In this document: piece by piece, positions 51,918 to 64,000 of the stretch
Position numbering within the stretch: position 1 is the stretch's first letter
Layout: each line of letters opens with the position of its first letter
Source: Bacillus badius NBRC 15713
GTDB lineage: Bacteria; Bacillota; Bacilli; Bacillales; Domibacillaceae
Reading direction: 5' to 3'
NCBI RefSeq assembly: GCF_001591605.1
Contig: NZ_BCVF01000008.1
Location: 62,001-126,000 of the forward strand
Length of the DNA stretch: 64,000 nt
Made by a program: the position numbers and the translations under genes
The notes under the pieces: model-generated
Seen by the model: the letters and a program-made list of their open reading frames with translations, nothing else
Database searches by the model: none
Told to the model about the DNA's origin: nothing

Positions 51918-52540
51918 TATTTGCTTTTAGGGGCGATGACTACATAGCGTTTCGGTTCTGTGCCTTCTGAAAATGTATCAATGCGGCGATTTCCAGCCAA
52001 GGCAGCGTGGATGATCTTTCTTTCCGCAGCAGGCAAAGGCTCCAAACGGATAGTTTTTCCTGCTGTTTCCACTTTTTCAGCCATCCGCTTTGCTAAAGCA
52101 GTCAGTGTTTCTTCTCTTTTTTTGCGATAATCTCCGGCATCTAGTTGAAACTGAATGAAATCGTTTGAATGGCGGTTAATGACAAGCTGGGTGAGCTGCT
52201 GCAAAGCGTTTAATGTTTGTCCTCTTTTGCCAATTAATAAAGCAATTTTTTCGCCGGAAAGCGAAAAGAAGACTTTCTTTCCTTGCCTTTTCACCTGGAT
52301 ATCCGGATGTACACCTAAATGGGCGGCAATAGACAAAATATAGGATTTTGCCTCTCTGATCGGATCTGCCTTCATCCGGACTTTCAGCGAAGCCGGACGC
52401 CGGCCGAACAGACCGAGAATTCCTTTTTTTCCTTCATCCAAAATGTCAATTTCTACTTGTTCTTCTGTTGCCTGAAGCTGCTTTAAAGCGGATTGAAGAG
52501 CTTCTTCAACAGTTTGGCCGACAACTGTAACCTCTTTCAT
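51917..52540 (-). CDS. jag: RNA-binding protein Jag (KhpB, SpoIIIJ-associated)
   Basis: RNA-binding protein of 207 residues: Jag-N domain (about 3-52, TVVGQTVEEALQSALKQL), KH domain with IALLIGKRGQTLNALQQL (about 108-125) and R3H domain with LPAAERKIIHAALAGN (about 168-183). In streptococci and Bacillus it pairs with KhpA and influences cell elongation and sporulation genes. It lies 11 bases after yidC, the conserved spoIIIJ-jag pair. Confidence 0.95.
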   Translation of the reverse strand: MKEVTVVGQTVEEALQSALKQLQATEEQVEIDILDEGKKGILGLFGRRPASLKVRMKADPIREAKSYILSIAAHLGVHPDIQVKRQGKKVFFSLSGEKIALLIGKRGQTLNALQQLTQLVINRHSNDFIQFQLDAGDYRKKREETLTALAKRMAEKVETAGKTIRLEPLPAAERKIIHAALAGNRRIDTFSEGTEPKRYVVIAPKSK

Positions 52541-52551
52541 CCATGCCCCTC

Positions 52552-53310
52552 CTAGTCATTAACTGAAGTGGTCTTGCCCGTCTCTGGACGGTTAATGATC
52601 AACGTTTGCACAATCATGAAAACATTCCCTACTACCCAATATAAAGATAAAGCAGCCGGCAAGTTTACGGCAAAGACGATAATCATAATCGGCATGAGCC
52701 AAAGCATCATGGCCATTTGCGGGTTTTGGCTCATCGCTCCAGCCATCATGATTTTCTGCTGTACGAAAGTAGTTACTCCCGCTACTAGCGGAAGAATGAA
52801 AAACGGGTCCGGCGAACCGAGATCAAACCATAAGAATGTATCTTGTTTGATCGCTTCTGTTCGCATAATCGCTTGATAAAACCCAAAAATGATCGGCATT
52901 TGCACAATCAGCGGAAAACAGCCCGCGAGCGGGTTGACCCCATGCTTTTGAAGAAGCGCCATTGTTTCCTGCTGCATTTTTTGCTGCGTCACCGCATCTT
53001 TTGACTTGTACTTTTCCTTAATCTTTTGCATTTCCGGCTGTACAAGCTGCATTGCTTTCGTGTTTTTCGTTTGTTTGATCATTAACGGCAGAATAATCAG
53101 CCGAATGATGATAGTAACAATTATAATCGCCCAGCCGTAGCTGCCTACTGCCTCGGCTGTCTTCATGATCACCACTGAAAGCGGATATACGACAAATTCA
53201 TTCCAAAATCCTTTACTTTCCGGCGTAATCTCTTGATTGACCTCTGTACAGCCGGCAAGCAGCATCGTAGTCACTGCTAAAAGGATGAGAGTGATCATCT
53301 TCCTATTCAA
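52552..53310 (-). CDS. yidC: Membrane protein insertase YidC (SpoIIIJ/MisCA type)
   Basis: YidC/Oxa1 insertase, a lipoprotein with five helices. The lipobox is LLAGC near residue 20; the conserved core includes the hydrophilic-groove Arg in [42 protein letters not shown] and [30 protein letters not shown]. The best start is TTG at 53310 with AAGGGGG eight bases upstream; a frame extends to 53370 and an ATG lies at 53298. In B. subtilis the orthologue SpoIIIJ is needed for sporulation stage III. Confidence 0.95.
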   Translation of the reverse strand: MNRKMITLILLAVTTMLLAGCTEVNQEITPESKGFWNEFVVYPLSVVIMKTAEAVGSYGWAIIIVTIIIRLIILPLMIKQTKNTKAMQLVQPEMQKIKEKYKSKDAVTQQKMQQETMALLQKHGVNPLAGCFPLIVQMPIIFGFYQAIMRTEAIKQDTFLWFDLGSPDPFFILPLVAGVTTFVQQKIMMAGAMSQNPQMAMMLWLMPIMIIVFAVNLPAALSLYWVVGNVFMIVQTLIINRPETGKTTSVND

Positions 53311-53427
53311 ACTCTTATTCCCCCTTGTCAATCCTTTGCGGCGGCTCTTTTCCAAAGCTCTATTGATCAATCATGCATCTTTCATTGTTTGATCGGCTTA
53401 TGCAAAGAAGCTTCTTTAATATGTGTT

Positions 53428-53787
53428 CTAATCTTGTCTGGATATTCTTTTGTTGAATGCTCTTGCCCGCTTCAGCACGTGAATGAGGCTTTTCTTTATT
53501 TCGCTGCCGTTCATATCCGCTGCCGGCTTGCGGGCAATCACAATAAAATCATGGCCTGGCACAATGTCCTCTTTTAGCTCTGTAAAGCTTTGCCGGACAT
53601 GACGCTTAATCCGGTTGCGTGTAACCGCATTGCCAATCTTTTTGCTGACAGACAACCCGATCCGAAAAGGGACATTTAATTCATTTTGATACATATACAC
53701 CACGAATTGACGATTGGCAAAAGACTTTCCGCTTTTGAAAACGGATTGGAACTCACTGTCTTTTTTTATGCGGAATGTTTTTCTCAT
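53428..53787 (-). CDS. rnpA: Ribonuclease P protein component
   Basis: Protein subunit of RNase P, which matures tRNA 5' ends; it helps the catalytic RNA bind precursor leaders. 119 residues. The RNR motif region [20 protein letters not shown] is diagnostic, with [20 protein letters not shown] at the N-terminus and [11 protein letters not shown] in the central cleft. The ATG follows AAAAGGTG. It lies between rpmH and yidC. Confidence 0.97.
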   Translation of the reverse strand: MRKTFRIKKDSEFQSVFKSGKSFANRQFVVYMYQNELNVPFRIGLSVSKKIGNAVTRNRIKRHVRQSFTELKEDIVPGHDFIVIARKPAADMNGSEIKKSLIHVLKRARAFNKRISRQD

Positions 53788-54028
53788 TAGTCAATCACCT
53801 TTTCTTCGCCAGTTTTGAAGGGCTTTGCAACAATGACGCTGATTTTCCTTCTGTACGACCCATTCGTGCAGCAAATAGCTTTTGGGCACGCTTTCAGCAA
53901 ACGCCAAAAGTGAATGAAACGAAAAGAAAAGACCAGGAGCATTCATTTAGCGCTTCATTTTCTGTTCGTTTCATTCAAATGAGCCTGCAATCAAAGCGGC
54001 ACTTCAGCATCGCCTATCTAAAAAAAAG

Positions 54029-54050
54029 ACCACTGAGATTTTTCAGTGGT
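54029..54050 (-). terminator. Hairpin after rpmH
   Basis: Perfect 8-bp stem ACCACTGA / TCAGTGGT, followed by eight T residues on the minus strand, directly at the rpmH stop. It may reduce read-through into rnpA. Confidence 0.8.
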
Positions 54051-54808
<758 letters not shown>

Positions 54809-56152
54809 ATGGAAAATATCGATGATCTCTGGAACAAAGCGCTGGAAAACATAGAGAAAAAAATCAGCAAGCCCAGCTTTGATACATGGCTGAAGTCTAC
54901 AAAAGCGCATTCGCTGCACGGCGATTCTATTACGATTGCCGCTCCAAACGACTTTGCAAGAGACTGGCTTGAAGGACACTATTCCCAGCTGATTTCGGGA
55001 GTGCTCGGCGAAATTACCGGCGAACAATTGTCGGTTAAATTTATTATTCCCGAAAATCAAGCGTCCCAAGAATATGACATGCCGATGCCTAACAAACCAA
55101 AGAAAAAAGAGGAAATGCACGATTTTCCGCAAAGCATGCTGAATCCGAAGTACACATTCGACACGTTCGTTATCGGCTCCGGCAACCGTTTTGCCCACGC
55201 CGCTTCGCTAGCCGTTGCGGAAGCTCCGGCAAAAGCCTATAACCCGCTCTTTATCTATGGGGGAGTGGGTCTGGGCAAAACCCACTTAATGCATGCGATT
55301 GGCCATTATGTACTTGAGCATAATCCAAATGCCAAAGTTGTTTATTTATCGTCAGAAAAATTCACTAATGAGTTTATTAACTCGATCAGGGATAACAAAG
55401 CCGTCGAATTTCGGAACCGCTACCGCAACGTCGACATCCTGCTAATAGATGATATTCAATTTCTGGCGGGAAAAGAATCGACTCAGGAAGAATTTTTCCA
55501 CACATTCAACACGCTTCATGAAGAAAGCAAGCAAATTATTATTTCCAGCGACCGTCCTCCAAAGGAAATTCCAACGCTGGAAGACCGTCTGCGTTCCCGT
55601 TTTGAATGGGGACTGATCACGGATATCACGCCGCCGGATTTAGAAACAAGAATCGCTATTTTGCGCAAAAAAGCAAAGGCCGACAACCTCGATATTCCTA
55701 ATGAGGTCATGCTCTACATTGCGAATCAAATCGATACGAATATCCGGGAACTAGAAGGCGCCCTGATTCGGGTCGTCGCGTATTCTTCGCTGATCAATAA
55801 AGATATTAATGCGGATCTGGCAGCGGAGGCGCTGAAGGACATTATCCCAAGCTCGAAGCCGAAGGTCATTACCATTCAGGATATCCAACGGGTTGTCGGT
55901 GAACAGTACAACGTTAAGCTGGAGGATTTTAAAGCGAAAAAACGAACAAAATCCATCGCTTTCCCAAGGCAAATCGCCATGTATTTATCGCGTGAGCTGA
56001 CTGACTTTTCGCTTCCGAAAATCGGAGAAGAATTTGGCGGAAGGGACCACACGACCGTGATCCACGCGCATGAAAAAATTTCAAAGCTGCTGGATACAGA
56101 TAATCAGCTGCAATCAAAAGTAAAAGAAATACAAAGCATTTTACATTCTTAA
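54809..56152 (+). CDS. dnaA: Chromosomal replication initiator DnaA
   Basis: AAA+ initiator that binds DnaA boxes and melts the origin. 447 residues: domain I (about 1-85, [20 protein letters not shown]), a short linker, AAA+ domain with Walker [16 protein letters not shown] and Walker [17 protein letters not shown], and domain IV with the box-reading signature [16 protein letters not shown]. The ATG follows AGGAGGAGGGG. The gene lies between the two origin halves and is presumably autoregulated by the upstream boxes. Confidence 0.98.
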   Translation: MENIDDLWNKALENIEKKISKPSFDTWLKSTKAHSLHGDSITIAAPNDFARDWLEGHYSQLISGVLGEITGEQLSVKFIIPENQASQEYDMPMPNKPKKKEEMHDFPQSMLNPKYTFDTFVIGSGNRFAHAASLAVAEAPAKAYNPLFIYGGVGLGKTHLMHAIGHYVLEHNPNAKVVYLSSEKFTNEFINSIRDNKAVEFRNRYRNVDILLIDDIQFLAGKESTQEEFFHTFNTLHEESKQIIISSDRPPKEIPTLEDRLRSRFEWGLITDITPPDLETRIAILRKKAKADNLDIPNEVMLYIANQIDTNIRELEGALIRVVAYSSLINKDINADLAAEALKDIIPSSKPKVITIQDIQRVVGEQYNVKLEDFKAKKRTKSIAFPRQIAMYLSRELTDFSLPKIGEEFGGRDHTTVIHAHEKISKLLDTDNQLQSKVKEIQSILHS

Positions 56153-56155
56153 TAG

Positions 56156-56284
56156 TGTGCATAACTTTTCATAGGTTACAAACAGTCTGTCCACATGTGG
56201 ATAGACTGTTCTTACTTTTATTTTTCTGGTTATCCACATATTCACAAGCCCTATTACTATTACTACTATTTTTTTAAATATAAA
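56156..56284 (+). other. oriC: oriC, unwinding half (dnaA-dnaN intergenic)
   Basis: Boxes: 56156 (TGTGCATAA), a palindromic pair at 56187-56204 centred on CCACATGTGG, a perfect TTATCCACA at 56230-56238 and ATATTCACA at 56238-56246. Right after them come CCCTATTACTATTACTACTA and an AT-rich run to 56284. This matches the B. subtilis arrangement of end boxes, GC patch, DnaA-trios and unwinding element. Confidence 0.9.
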
Positions 56285-56342
56285 ATTATTATTATATGCA
56301 GCAGCTATAAAAATTATTCTTGAATAATGGAAGGGGAAGAAA

Positions 56343-57479
56343 ATGAAGTTTTCAATTCAAAAGGACCGCTTTGCTCAAAGTGTGCAAGACGTATTAAAAG
56401 CCATCAGCTCCAGAACAACGATCCCGATTCTAACCGGGATTAAGATTGATGCGACAGAAGAAGGAATTAAACTGACAGGAAGCGATTCTGATATTTCCAT
56501 TGAATCGTTTATTCCGCAAGAAGAAGAAGGCAAGGTGCTCGTCGACATTCAACAAACAGGCTCGATTGTGCTTAATGCCCGCTTTTTTAACGAAATTGTG
56601 AAGAAATTGCCTTCTGAAAAAGCTGAAATCGAAGTGATCTCTTCTTTCCAAACAGTGATTCGCTCCGGCCAGGCAGAATTCAGCTTGAACGGGCTGGATC
56701 CGGATGAATATCCTCATCTTCCTCAAATTGAAGAAGGGGAAGTCTTTAAGCTGCCGACAGATTTGTTAAAAGCTTTAATCAGACAGACGGTATTTGCAGT
56801 GTCCGCCTCAGAAACACGACCGATCTTGACAGGTGTCAACTGGAAGATAGAAGAGGGCCAGCTCGTTTGCATTGCAACGGACAGCCACCGTCTTGCCTGG
56901 AGAAAAGCGGCAGTAGAAACGGACTTCAATGCTGAATACAACGTGGTCATTCCAGGCAAGAGCTTAAATGAGCTCAGCAAAATTCTGGACGATTCGCAAG
57001 AACCGGTCGAAATTGTCATTACAGACAATCAAGTGCTGTTCCGGGCTAAACATTTGCTCTTTTACTCCCGTTTGCTAGAAGGAAATTATCCGGATACGAG
57101 CCGCTTGATTCCTACAGATAGCAAAACAAAATTGGAGCTTAACACGAAAGAGTTTTTACAAGCGATCGACAGGGCTTCCTTGCTGGCAAGAGAAGGACGC
57201 AACAACGTCGTGAAGCTGTCAATGATTGACGAGAACCTCATCGAGATTTCTTCTAATTCTCCGGAAATTGGAAAAGTTACGGAACAAGTGCGAAGCCGTG
57301 AAATTGAAGGGGAAGAAATCAAAATCTCTTTTAGTGCTAAATATATGATGGATGCTCTAAAGGTGCTCGAAGGAACAGAAATTAATATTCAATTTACTGG
57401 AGCGATGCGTCCGTTCGTTATTCGCCCTGAAAATGATGATTCGATTTTGCAGCTTATTTTGCCGGTGAGAACGTATTAA
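56343..57479 (+). CDS. dnaN: DNA polymerase III sliding clamp (beta subunit)
   Basis: Ring-shaped processivity clamp, 378 residues forming three similar domains. MKFSIQKDRFAQSVQDVLKA, the domain-2 segment RQTVFAVSASETRPILTGV, ATDSHRLAWR and the C-terminal LILPVRTY (partner-binding pocket) are typical. The ATG follows GGAAGGGG. It is followed by a hairpin, while rlbA lies about 150 bases further. Confidence 0.98.
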   Translation: MKFSIQKDRFAQSVQDVLKAISSRTTIPILTGIKIDATEEGIKLTGSDSDISIESFIPQEEEGKVLVDIQQTGSIVLNARFFNEIVKKLPSEKAEIEVISSFQTVIRSGQAEFSLNGLDPDEYPHLPQIEEGEVFKLPTDLLKALIRQTVFAVSASETRPILTGVNWKIEEGQLVCIATDSHRLAWRKAAVETDFNAEYNVVIPGKSLNELSKILDDSQEPVEIVITDNQVLFRAKHLLFYSRLLEGNYPDTSRLIPTDSKTKLELNTKEFLQAIDRASLLAREGRNNVVKLSMIDENLIEISSNSPEIGKVTEQVRSREIEGEEIKISFSAKYMMDALKVLEGTEINIQFTGAMRPFVIRPENDDSILQLILPVRTY

Positions 57480-57520
57480 TTGCCTGCATAAAGTGAATAA
57501 TATGGAAAACTGAGAAGGAA

Positions 57521-57548
57521 AAGGCTGTTTCATGAAATGGGCAGCCTT
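57521..57548 (+). terminator. Terminator after dnaN
   Basis: Stem AAGGCTG / CAGCCTT with a 14-base loop, then TCTTTCTCTTGTTTCTTC; about 40 bases after dnaN. A short stem, so read-through is possible. Confidence 0.6.
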
Positions 57549-57633
57549 CTTTCTCTTGTTTCTTCTTTGTGTTAAAGTTAAAAATTTAGTAAAATAAAGT
57601 ATTAGAGAATTCATTCGAAAGCAGTGAAGATAA

Positions 57634-57852
57634 ATGGAGAAAAAAGTAACGATTGAAACGGAATATATTCCTTTAGGCCAATTTTTAAAGCTTGCCGATA
57701 TCATCCAAACAGGAGGAATGGCCAAATGGTTCCTGAGTGAGCATGAAGTGTATGTCAATGGAGAACTTGACCAGCGGAGAGGAAGAAAACTGCGTGCAGG
57801 TGACCGGGTGGAAATTCCAGGGACTGGCAGTTTTGAAATTGTTGGTTTATAA
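57634..57852 (+). CDS. rlbA: S4-domain RNA-binding protein (YaaA/RlbA type)
   Basis: Small S4-fold RNA-binding protein of 72 residues, linked to ribosome biogenesis in B. subtilis. The S4 core is [20 protein letters not shown], then [22 protein letters not shown] and VEIPG. It lies between dnaN and recF, as in B. subtilis (yaaA), and 20 bases before recF, so the two are probably co-transcribed. Confidence 0.95.
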   Translation: MEKKVTIETEYIPLGQFLKLADIIQTGGMAKWFLSEHEVYVNGELDQRRGRKLRAGDRVEIPGTGSFEIVGL

Positions 57853-57872
57853 CACAAAAGGATGTTTTGTAT

Positions 57873-58991
57873 ATGCACATAACCGAATTGTCTTTGGAAA
57901 ATTACCGGAATTATGCCTCGTTAAATATTGAATTGGAAAACAAGGTGAATGTGTTCCTTGGGGAAAATGCTCAGGGGAAAACAAATGTCATTGAATCAAT
58001 CTTTGTGCTGGCTATGGCAAAGTCTCACCGAACCTCCAACGATAAAGATTTAATTCGCTGGGAAACGGAGTATGCTAAAATAAAAGGAAGAGTCCAAAAA
58101 GCTCAAGGCTCCGTCCCAATGGAATTAATCATTTCGAAGAAGGGCAAGAAAGCAAAATGCAATCACTTGGAGCAGCAGCGTTTAAGCCAATATATCGGCA
58201 ATATGAATGTTGTGATGTTTGCCCCGGAGGATCTTCACCTTGTAAAGGGCAACCCGCAGGTAAGAAGGCGGTTCATCGACATGGAGATTGGCCAAGTCTC
58301 TCCTGTTTATCTTCACGACATCAGCCAGTATTATAAAGTGCTGCAGCAGCGCAACCGCTATTTAAAGCAGCTGCAAAGCAAAAAAGTGAGTGATGTCACG
58401 ATGCTGGATGTTTTTACAGATCAGCTCATTCAGCTGGCTGTAAAGATTGTCAGAAAAAGATTTGATTTTATCCAGCTGCTGCAGAACTGGGCCCAGGCAA
58501 TCCATTCAGGCATTTCACGTGGAGGCGAAACATTAAACATTTTATATGATCCGTCTATTAATGTATCAGAGGAAGACGATCCGTCTAAAATGATTCATAT
58601 GTTCGAAGAGAAGTTTCACACCCAGCAAAGAAAAGAAATTGAGCGGGGTGTCACTTTGTTCGGCCCGCACCGTGATGATCTCGTCTTTCAAGTCAATGGA
58701 AAAAATGTACAAACATTCGGCTCTCAAGGCCAGCAGCGGACAACCGCTTTATCTGTCAAGCTGGCGGAAATCGAATTGATTCATTCCGAAATCAAGGAAT
58801 ATCCCATTCTTTTACTTGATGATGTGTTGTCGGAACTGGATGATTATCGCCAATCCCATTTGTTAAATACGATACAGGGAAGGGTACAAACATTTGTCAC
58901 GACGACGAGCATAGAAGGAATTAACCATCAAACGCTGAAGGAAGCTTCTACGTTCAAAGTGGAAAGCGGAACGATCTCGCAAATGAAATAG
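57873..58991 (+). CDS. recF: DNA replication and repair protein RecF
   Basis: SMC-like ATPase that helps load RecA at gaps. 372 residues. Walker [10 protein letters not shown] at about 33-41, signature [16 protein letters not shown] and Walker [17 protein letters not shown]. The ATG at 57873 aligns with the B. subtilis start; a TTG at 57867 (two codons earlier) is closer to AAAGGATG and cannot be excluded. The remB (yaaB) gene found after recF in B. subtilis is missing; only 150 bases separate recF from gyrB. Confidence 0.96.
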   Translation: MHITELSLENYRNYASLNIELENKVNVFLGENAQGKTNVIESIFVLAMAKSHRTSNDKDLIRWETEYAKIKGRVQKAQGSVPMELIISKKGKKAKCNHLEQQRLSQYIGNMNVVMFAPEDLHLVKGNPQVRRRFIDMEIGQVSPVYLHDISQYYKVLQQRNRYLKQLQSKKVSDVTMLDVFTDQLIQLAVKIVRKRFDFIQLLQNWAQAIHSGISRGGETLNILYDPSINVSEEDDPSKMIHMFEEKFHTQQRKEIERGVTLFGPHRDDLVFQVNGKNVQTFGSQGQQRTTALSVKLAEIELIHSEIKEYPILLLDDVLSELDDYRQSHLLNTIQGRVQTFVTTTSIEGINHQTLKEASTFKVESGTISQMK

Positions 58992-59134
58992 ACAAAGCTT
59001 GACTGTTATTATAACCGGGAAACAAGCCTTTATTCTCTTTATCTTATACATGGAAAAACGAATATATGAAAATTATTTTCAAAAGTCTGGCGGTAACAGC
59101 ATATCAGCCGGCTTTTCAAAGAAAGAGCAGGTGA

Positions 59135-61072
<1,938 letters not shown>

Positions 61073-61104
61073 GTTGAACACGAGCGGTTTGCAAAAGGAA
61101 CGAG

Positions 61105-61135
61105 CAGGATAGATCTTTGTCTATCCTGTCTGTCT
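61105..61135 (+). terminator. Terminator or attenuator between gyrB and gyrA
   Basis: Perfect 9-bp stem CAGGATAGA / TCTATCCTG with a 6-base loop, followed by TCTGTCTTTTT; about 30 bases after gyrB. Confidence 0.7.
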
Positions 61136-61208
61136 TTTTCTGCAACCGTCCATATGTCTGTTCTTCATGTTCATACATCTAAAAGTTCGTTAAAGGAGGT
61201 TCTTTTAC

Positions 61209-63695
61209 ATGGCTGAAACGCCTCAATCAAGAGTAACAGAAATTAACATTAGCCAGGAAATGCGCTCATCGTTTCTGGATTATGCAATGAGCGTAATCGT
61301 TGCCCGTGCGCTCCCGGACGTCAGAGATGGCTTAAAGCCAGTTCACCGCCGGATTCTTTACGCGATGAATGACTTAGGCATGACTTCTGATAAAGCTTAT
61401 AAAAAATCTGCCCGTATCGTCGGTGAAGTCATTGGTAAATATCACCCGCACGGTGATTCAGCTGTCTATGAAACGATGGTGCGGATGGCGCAGGATTTCA
61501 ATTACCGTTATATGCTTGTAGACGGCCATGGAAACTTCGGTTCAATCGACGGGGATGCGGCTGCGGCTATGCGTTATACAGAAGCGCGCATGTCCAAAAT
61601 ATCCATGGAACTGTTGCGTGATATTACGAAAGATACGATTGATTACAAGGATAACTATGATGGTTCAGAAAGAGAGCCGGCGGTGCTTCCGTCCCGTTTC
61701 CCTAACTTGCTTGTAAACGGTACGTCAGGCATTGCGGTCGGCATGGCGACCAATATCCCTCCTCACCAGCTTGGCGAAGTGATTGATGGATTGATTGCCT
61801 TCAGCAAAAATGAGGAAATGTCCATACTTGAAATCATGGAGTATATTCCAGGTCCTGATTTTCCGACCGGCGGCATGATCATGGGAAGAAGCGGGATTCG
61901 CCGCGCCTATGAAACCGGGAAAGGCTCTTTAACCATCAGAGCGAAAGTGGATATCGAACAGCGCGCGAACGGCAAAGAAACCATTATCGTGAATGAATTG
62001 CCCTACCAGGTAAATAAAGCGCGCCTCATTGAAAAAATTGCAGAGCTGGTACGTGACAAACGCATTGACGGCATCACTGATTTGCGGGATGAATCAGACC
62101 GCAACGGAATGCGGATCGTTATGGAAATCCGCCGTGATGCCAATGCAAGCGTGCTTCTGAACAATTTGTACAAGCATACGGCGATGCAAACAAGCTTCGG
62201 AATTAATTTACTGGCGCTTGTAGACGGCCAGCCGCGGGTGTTAAGCATTAAAGAATGTCTGCATTACTATTTAGAGCATCAGCGGGTGATTATTCGCCGC
62301 CGGACAGAATTTGAATTGAGAAAGGCACAGGCGAGAGCGCATATTTTAGAAGGGTTAAGAATTGCGCTTGATCACATTGATGAAATTATCAGCTTAATTC
62401 GCAGCTCCCAAACAACCGAAATTGCGAAACAAGGGCTCATGGAGCAATTTTCCTTATCAGAGAAGCAAGCACAAGCTATCCTTGATATGCGCCTGCAGCG
62501 CCTGACCGGTTTGGAGCGAGAAAAAATCGAGGATGAGTATCAAAATTTAGTTCAACTCATTGCTGAACTAAAAGCTATTTTGGCTGATGATGAAAAAATC
62601 CTCGAAATTATTCGTGAAGAGCTGCTGGAAATCAAAGAGAAATTCAATGATGCCCGCCGTACGGAAATTATGGATGCCGGCGTGGAAGATATCATGGATG
62701 AAGATTTGATTCCTCGCGAGCAAATCGTTCTGACGTTAACACATAATGGTTATGTGAAGCGCTTGCCTGCCTCCACTTACCGCAGTCAAAAACGGGGAGG
62801 GCGCGGTGTGCAAGGCATGGGGACAAACGAAGATGACTTCGTTGAGCATTTGCTGACAACATCTACCCATGATACGATTCTCTTTTTCACGAATAAAGGG
62901 AAGGTATATCGTCTGAAAGGCTATCAAATCCCTGAATTCAGCCGGACGGCCAAAGGCATCCCGTTAATCAACTTATTAGAAGTGGAAAAAGGCGAATGGG
63001 TTAATGCCATGATTCGTGTCGAGCAATTTGATGCGGATGCCTTCTTGTTCTTTGCGACAAAATCGGGAATTGTCAAACGTACACAGCTGAAGGACTTTGC
63101 TAATATCCGGACAAACGGGTTGCGCGCTCTTAATTTAAAAGAGGATGATGAATTAATCTCTGTACGGCTGACTGACGGGCACAAGCATATCGTCATTGGA
63201 ACACGCGATGGCATGATGATCCGTTTTGAAGAGGGAAATGTCCGGCAGATGGGACGGGTATCGACTGGTGTCAAAGGCATCCGGTTGTCTCCTGGTGACT
63301 GTGTTGTCGGCATGGAGCTGCTTCATGAAAATGATTACGTGCTGATCGTAACCGAAAACGGCTATGGTAAACGTACGCCTGAACAAGATTACCGCATTCA
63401 GACAAGAGGCGGAAAAGGATTGAAAACGTGCAATATAACAAGCAAAAATGGTCCGCTCGTCGCTATTAAAACAGTGAGCGGGGAAGAGGATCTTATGCTG
63501 ATTACTGTTGGCGGCGTTCTTATTAGAATGGATGTAAATGACATCTCTATCACCGGCAGAAATACGCAAGGAGTTAAATTGATCCGTCTCCATGATGAAG
63601 AAACGGTGGCTACTGTAACGAAGATCGCAAAAGAAGAGGAAGAAGAGTTAGATGATTCCGCTTCTGAGGAAGAAGTTATAGAAGCCCATGAATAA
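61209..63695 (+). CDS. gyrA: DNA gyrase subunit A
   Basis: Cleavage-religation subunit of gyrase, 828 residues. The active-site Tyr123 is in [11 protein letters not shown]. The quinolone region reads [12 protein letters not shown] with Ser84 and Glu88, the wild-type (sensitive) residues by B. subtilis numbering. The C-terminal beta-pinwheel holds the GyrA box [10 protein letters not shown], and the tail is acidic ([14 protein letters not shown]). The ATG follows AAAGGAGG. Confidence 0.98.
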   Translation: MAETPQSRVTEINISQEMRSSFLDYAMSVIVARALPDVRDGLKPVHRRILYAMNDLGMTSDKAYKKSARIVGEVIGKYHPHGDSAVYETMVRMAQDFNYRYMLVDGHGNFGSIDGDAAAAMRYTEARMSKISMELLRDITKDTIDYKDNYDGSEREPAVLPSRFPNLLVNGTSGIAVGMATNIPPHQLGEVIDGLIAFSKNEEMSILEIMEYIPGPDFPTGGMIMGRSGIRRAYETGKGSLTIRAKVDIEQRANGKETIIVNELPYQVNKARLIEKIAELVRDKRIDGITDLRDESDRNGMRIVMEIRRDANASVLLNNLYKHTAMQTSFGINLLALVDGQPRVLSIKECLHYYLEHQRVIIRRRTEFELRKAQARAHILEGLRIALDHIDEIISLIRSSQTTEIAKQGLMEQFSLSEKQAQAILDMRLQRLTGLEREKIEDEYQNLVQLIAELKAILADDEKILEIIREELLEIKEKFNDARRTEIMDAGVEDIMDEDLIPREQIVLTLTHNGYVKRLPASTYRSQKRGGRGVQGMGTNEDDFVEHLLTTSTHDTILFFTNKGKVYRLKGYQIPEFSRTAKGIPLINLLEVEKGEWVNAMIRVEQFDADAFLFFATKSGIVKRTQLKDFANIRTNGLRALNLKEDDELISVRLTDGHKHIVIGTRDGMMIRFEEGNVRQMGRVSTGVKGIRLSPGDCVVGMELLHENDYVLIVTENGYGKRTPEQDYRIQTRGGKGLKTCNITSKNGPLVAIKTVSGEEDLMLITVGGVLIRMDVNDISITGRNTQGVKLIRLHDEETVATVTKIAKEEEEELDDSASEEEVIEAHE

Positions 63696-63700
63696 AACAG

Positions 63701-63728
63701 AAAAAGCCGACTTTGTCGGCTTTTTCTT
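63701..63728 (+). terminator. Terminator after gyrA
   Basis: Perfect 11-bp stem AAAAAGCCGAC / GTCGGCTTTTT with loop TTT, then TTCTTATTTC; five bases after the gyrA stop. Confidence 0.92.
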
Positions 63729-63788
63729 ATTTCTAATCCACCCATTATTTGCTAGAATGTAAGTAAAAAAACCTGGGGGAAAAGAAGG

Positions 63789-64000
63789 ATGTATGTACAG
63801 ATAGAGGATTTGAAAGAGGGGGACATACTGCTTGAAGATGTGTTTGGAAAAACACAGATGCCCCTTATGGCCAAGGACACAGAGTTAACCAGCTTGCATA
63901 TTCACATGCTTAAAGCTTTTTTAGTCGGCGGAGTAGAGGTGGCCGGAGGAGCTTCGGCGGAAAAGAAGCCAAAGGAAAAAGAATTGAAGGAAAAACCAGT
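63789..64000 (+). CDS. Probable HD-GYP domain protein, N-terminal fragment
   Basis: Only the first 70 residues are in the window. It starts MYVQIEDLKEGDILLEDVFG, followed by TELTSLHIHMLKAFLVGGVEV and a Lys-rich linker. The opening V.I.DL..GD.L..DV and the following .L...H...L.. pattern are typical of the N-terminus of HD-GYP phosphodiesterases that follow gyrA in several Bacillaceae. The HD domain itself is beyond the edge, so the call is tentative. The ATG at 63789 is preceded by GGGGGAAAAGAAGG; an ATG at 63793 in another frame stops at once. Confidence 0.6.
   Translation, partial: MYVQIEDLKEGDILLEDVFGKTQMPLMAKDTELTSLHIHMLKAFLVGGVEVAGGASAEKKPKEKELKEKP

Noticed and set aside
57357-57878. 173-residue frame antisense to dnaN and rlbA
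   Set aside because: Lies opposite well-supported genes with no ribosome site or family match.
58516-58531. TTTCACGTGGAGGC in recF as a parS
   Set aside because: Only half of the palindrome matches; the right arm is wrong, unlike the sites in parB and walK.

Overview
The window is chromosomal DNA from a spore-forming, Gram-positive Bacillota, almost certainly a member of the Bacillaceae. The evidence is the Bacillus-type origin (rpmH, rnpA, yidC, jag, mnmE, mnmG, rsmG, noc, parA, parB on one arm; dnaA, dnaN, rlbA, recF, gyrB, gyrA on the other), the walRKHIJ-htrA-rlmH block, a Lys-Glu-Asp-Phe tRNA operon next to purA, a sporulenol-type cyclase and the sporulation protein YyaC. I cannot name the genus. 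No insertion sequence, prophage, integrase or CRISPR array was seen.

Layout. 1-20 kb is variable territory: a Na+/solute symporter (cut by the window edge) with a small unknown protein, a CoA-acylating semialdehyde dehydrogenase, a LysR regulator divergent from a CofE-like ligase, an unknown protein, an FAD oxidoreductase, an orphan histidine kinase, SelO, a quinone-detoxification pair (mhqP-mhqO) with two MhqR-like operators, a nucleotidyltransferase, a 1.5-kb gene-poor stretch, and a DUF2515 gene divergent from sqhC. 20-31 kb is conserved core: rlmH, a DnaA-box cluster, yyzF, htrA, walJ/I/H/K/R, four tRNAs and purA under a PurBox promoter. 31-41 kb holds dnaC, rplI, gdpP, yybS, a chemoreceptor, rpsR, ssb, rpsF and ychF. 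41-54 kb holds a YwqG protein, yyzM, an MscS channel, yyaC, a DUF554 protein, parB, parA, noc, rsmG, mnmG, mnmE, jag, yidC, rnpA and rpmH, all leftward except ywqG and yyaC. oriC lies in two parts flanking dnaA (54.4-54.7 kb and 56.15-56.3 kb); the rightward arm runs dnaA to gyrA and ends in a truncated gene.

How the parts fit. The core is replication and segregation machinery around oriC: DnaA boxes on both sides of dnaA, an AT-rich element with DnaA-trio-like repeats before dnaN, a perfect parS inside parB and a near-perfect one inside walK, and outlying DnaA-box groups at rlmH-yyzF and mnmE-jag that could titrate DnaA. The wal genes control cell-wall homeostasis, GdpP sets c-di-AMP, and mnmE/mnmG/rsmG modify tRNA and rRNA. 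I found no convincing new multi-gene system. The best leads are the DnaA-box groups, the tandem MhqR-like operators, a CofE-like enzyme without visible F420 genes, the symporter-linked unknown protein, the DUF2515/sqhC pair, a conserved-loop terminator/repeat family, and a 36-residue basic protein.
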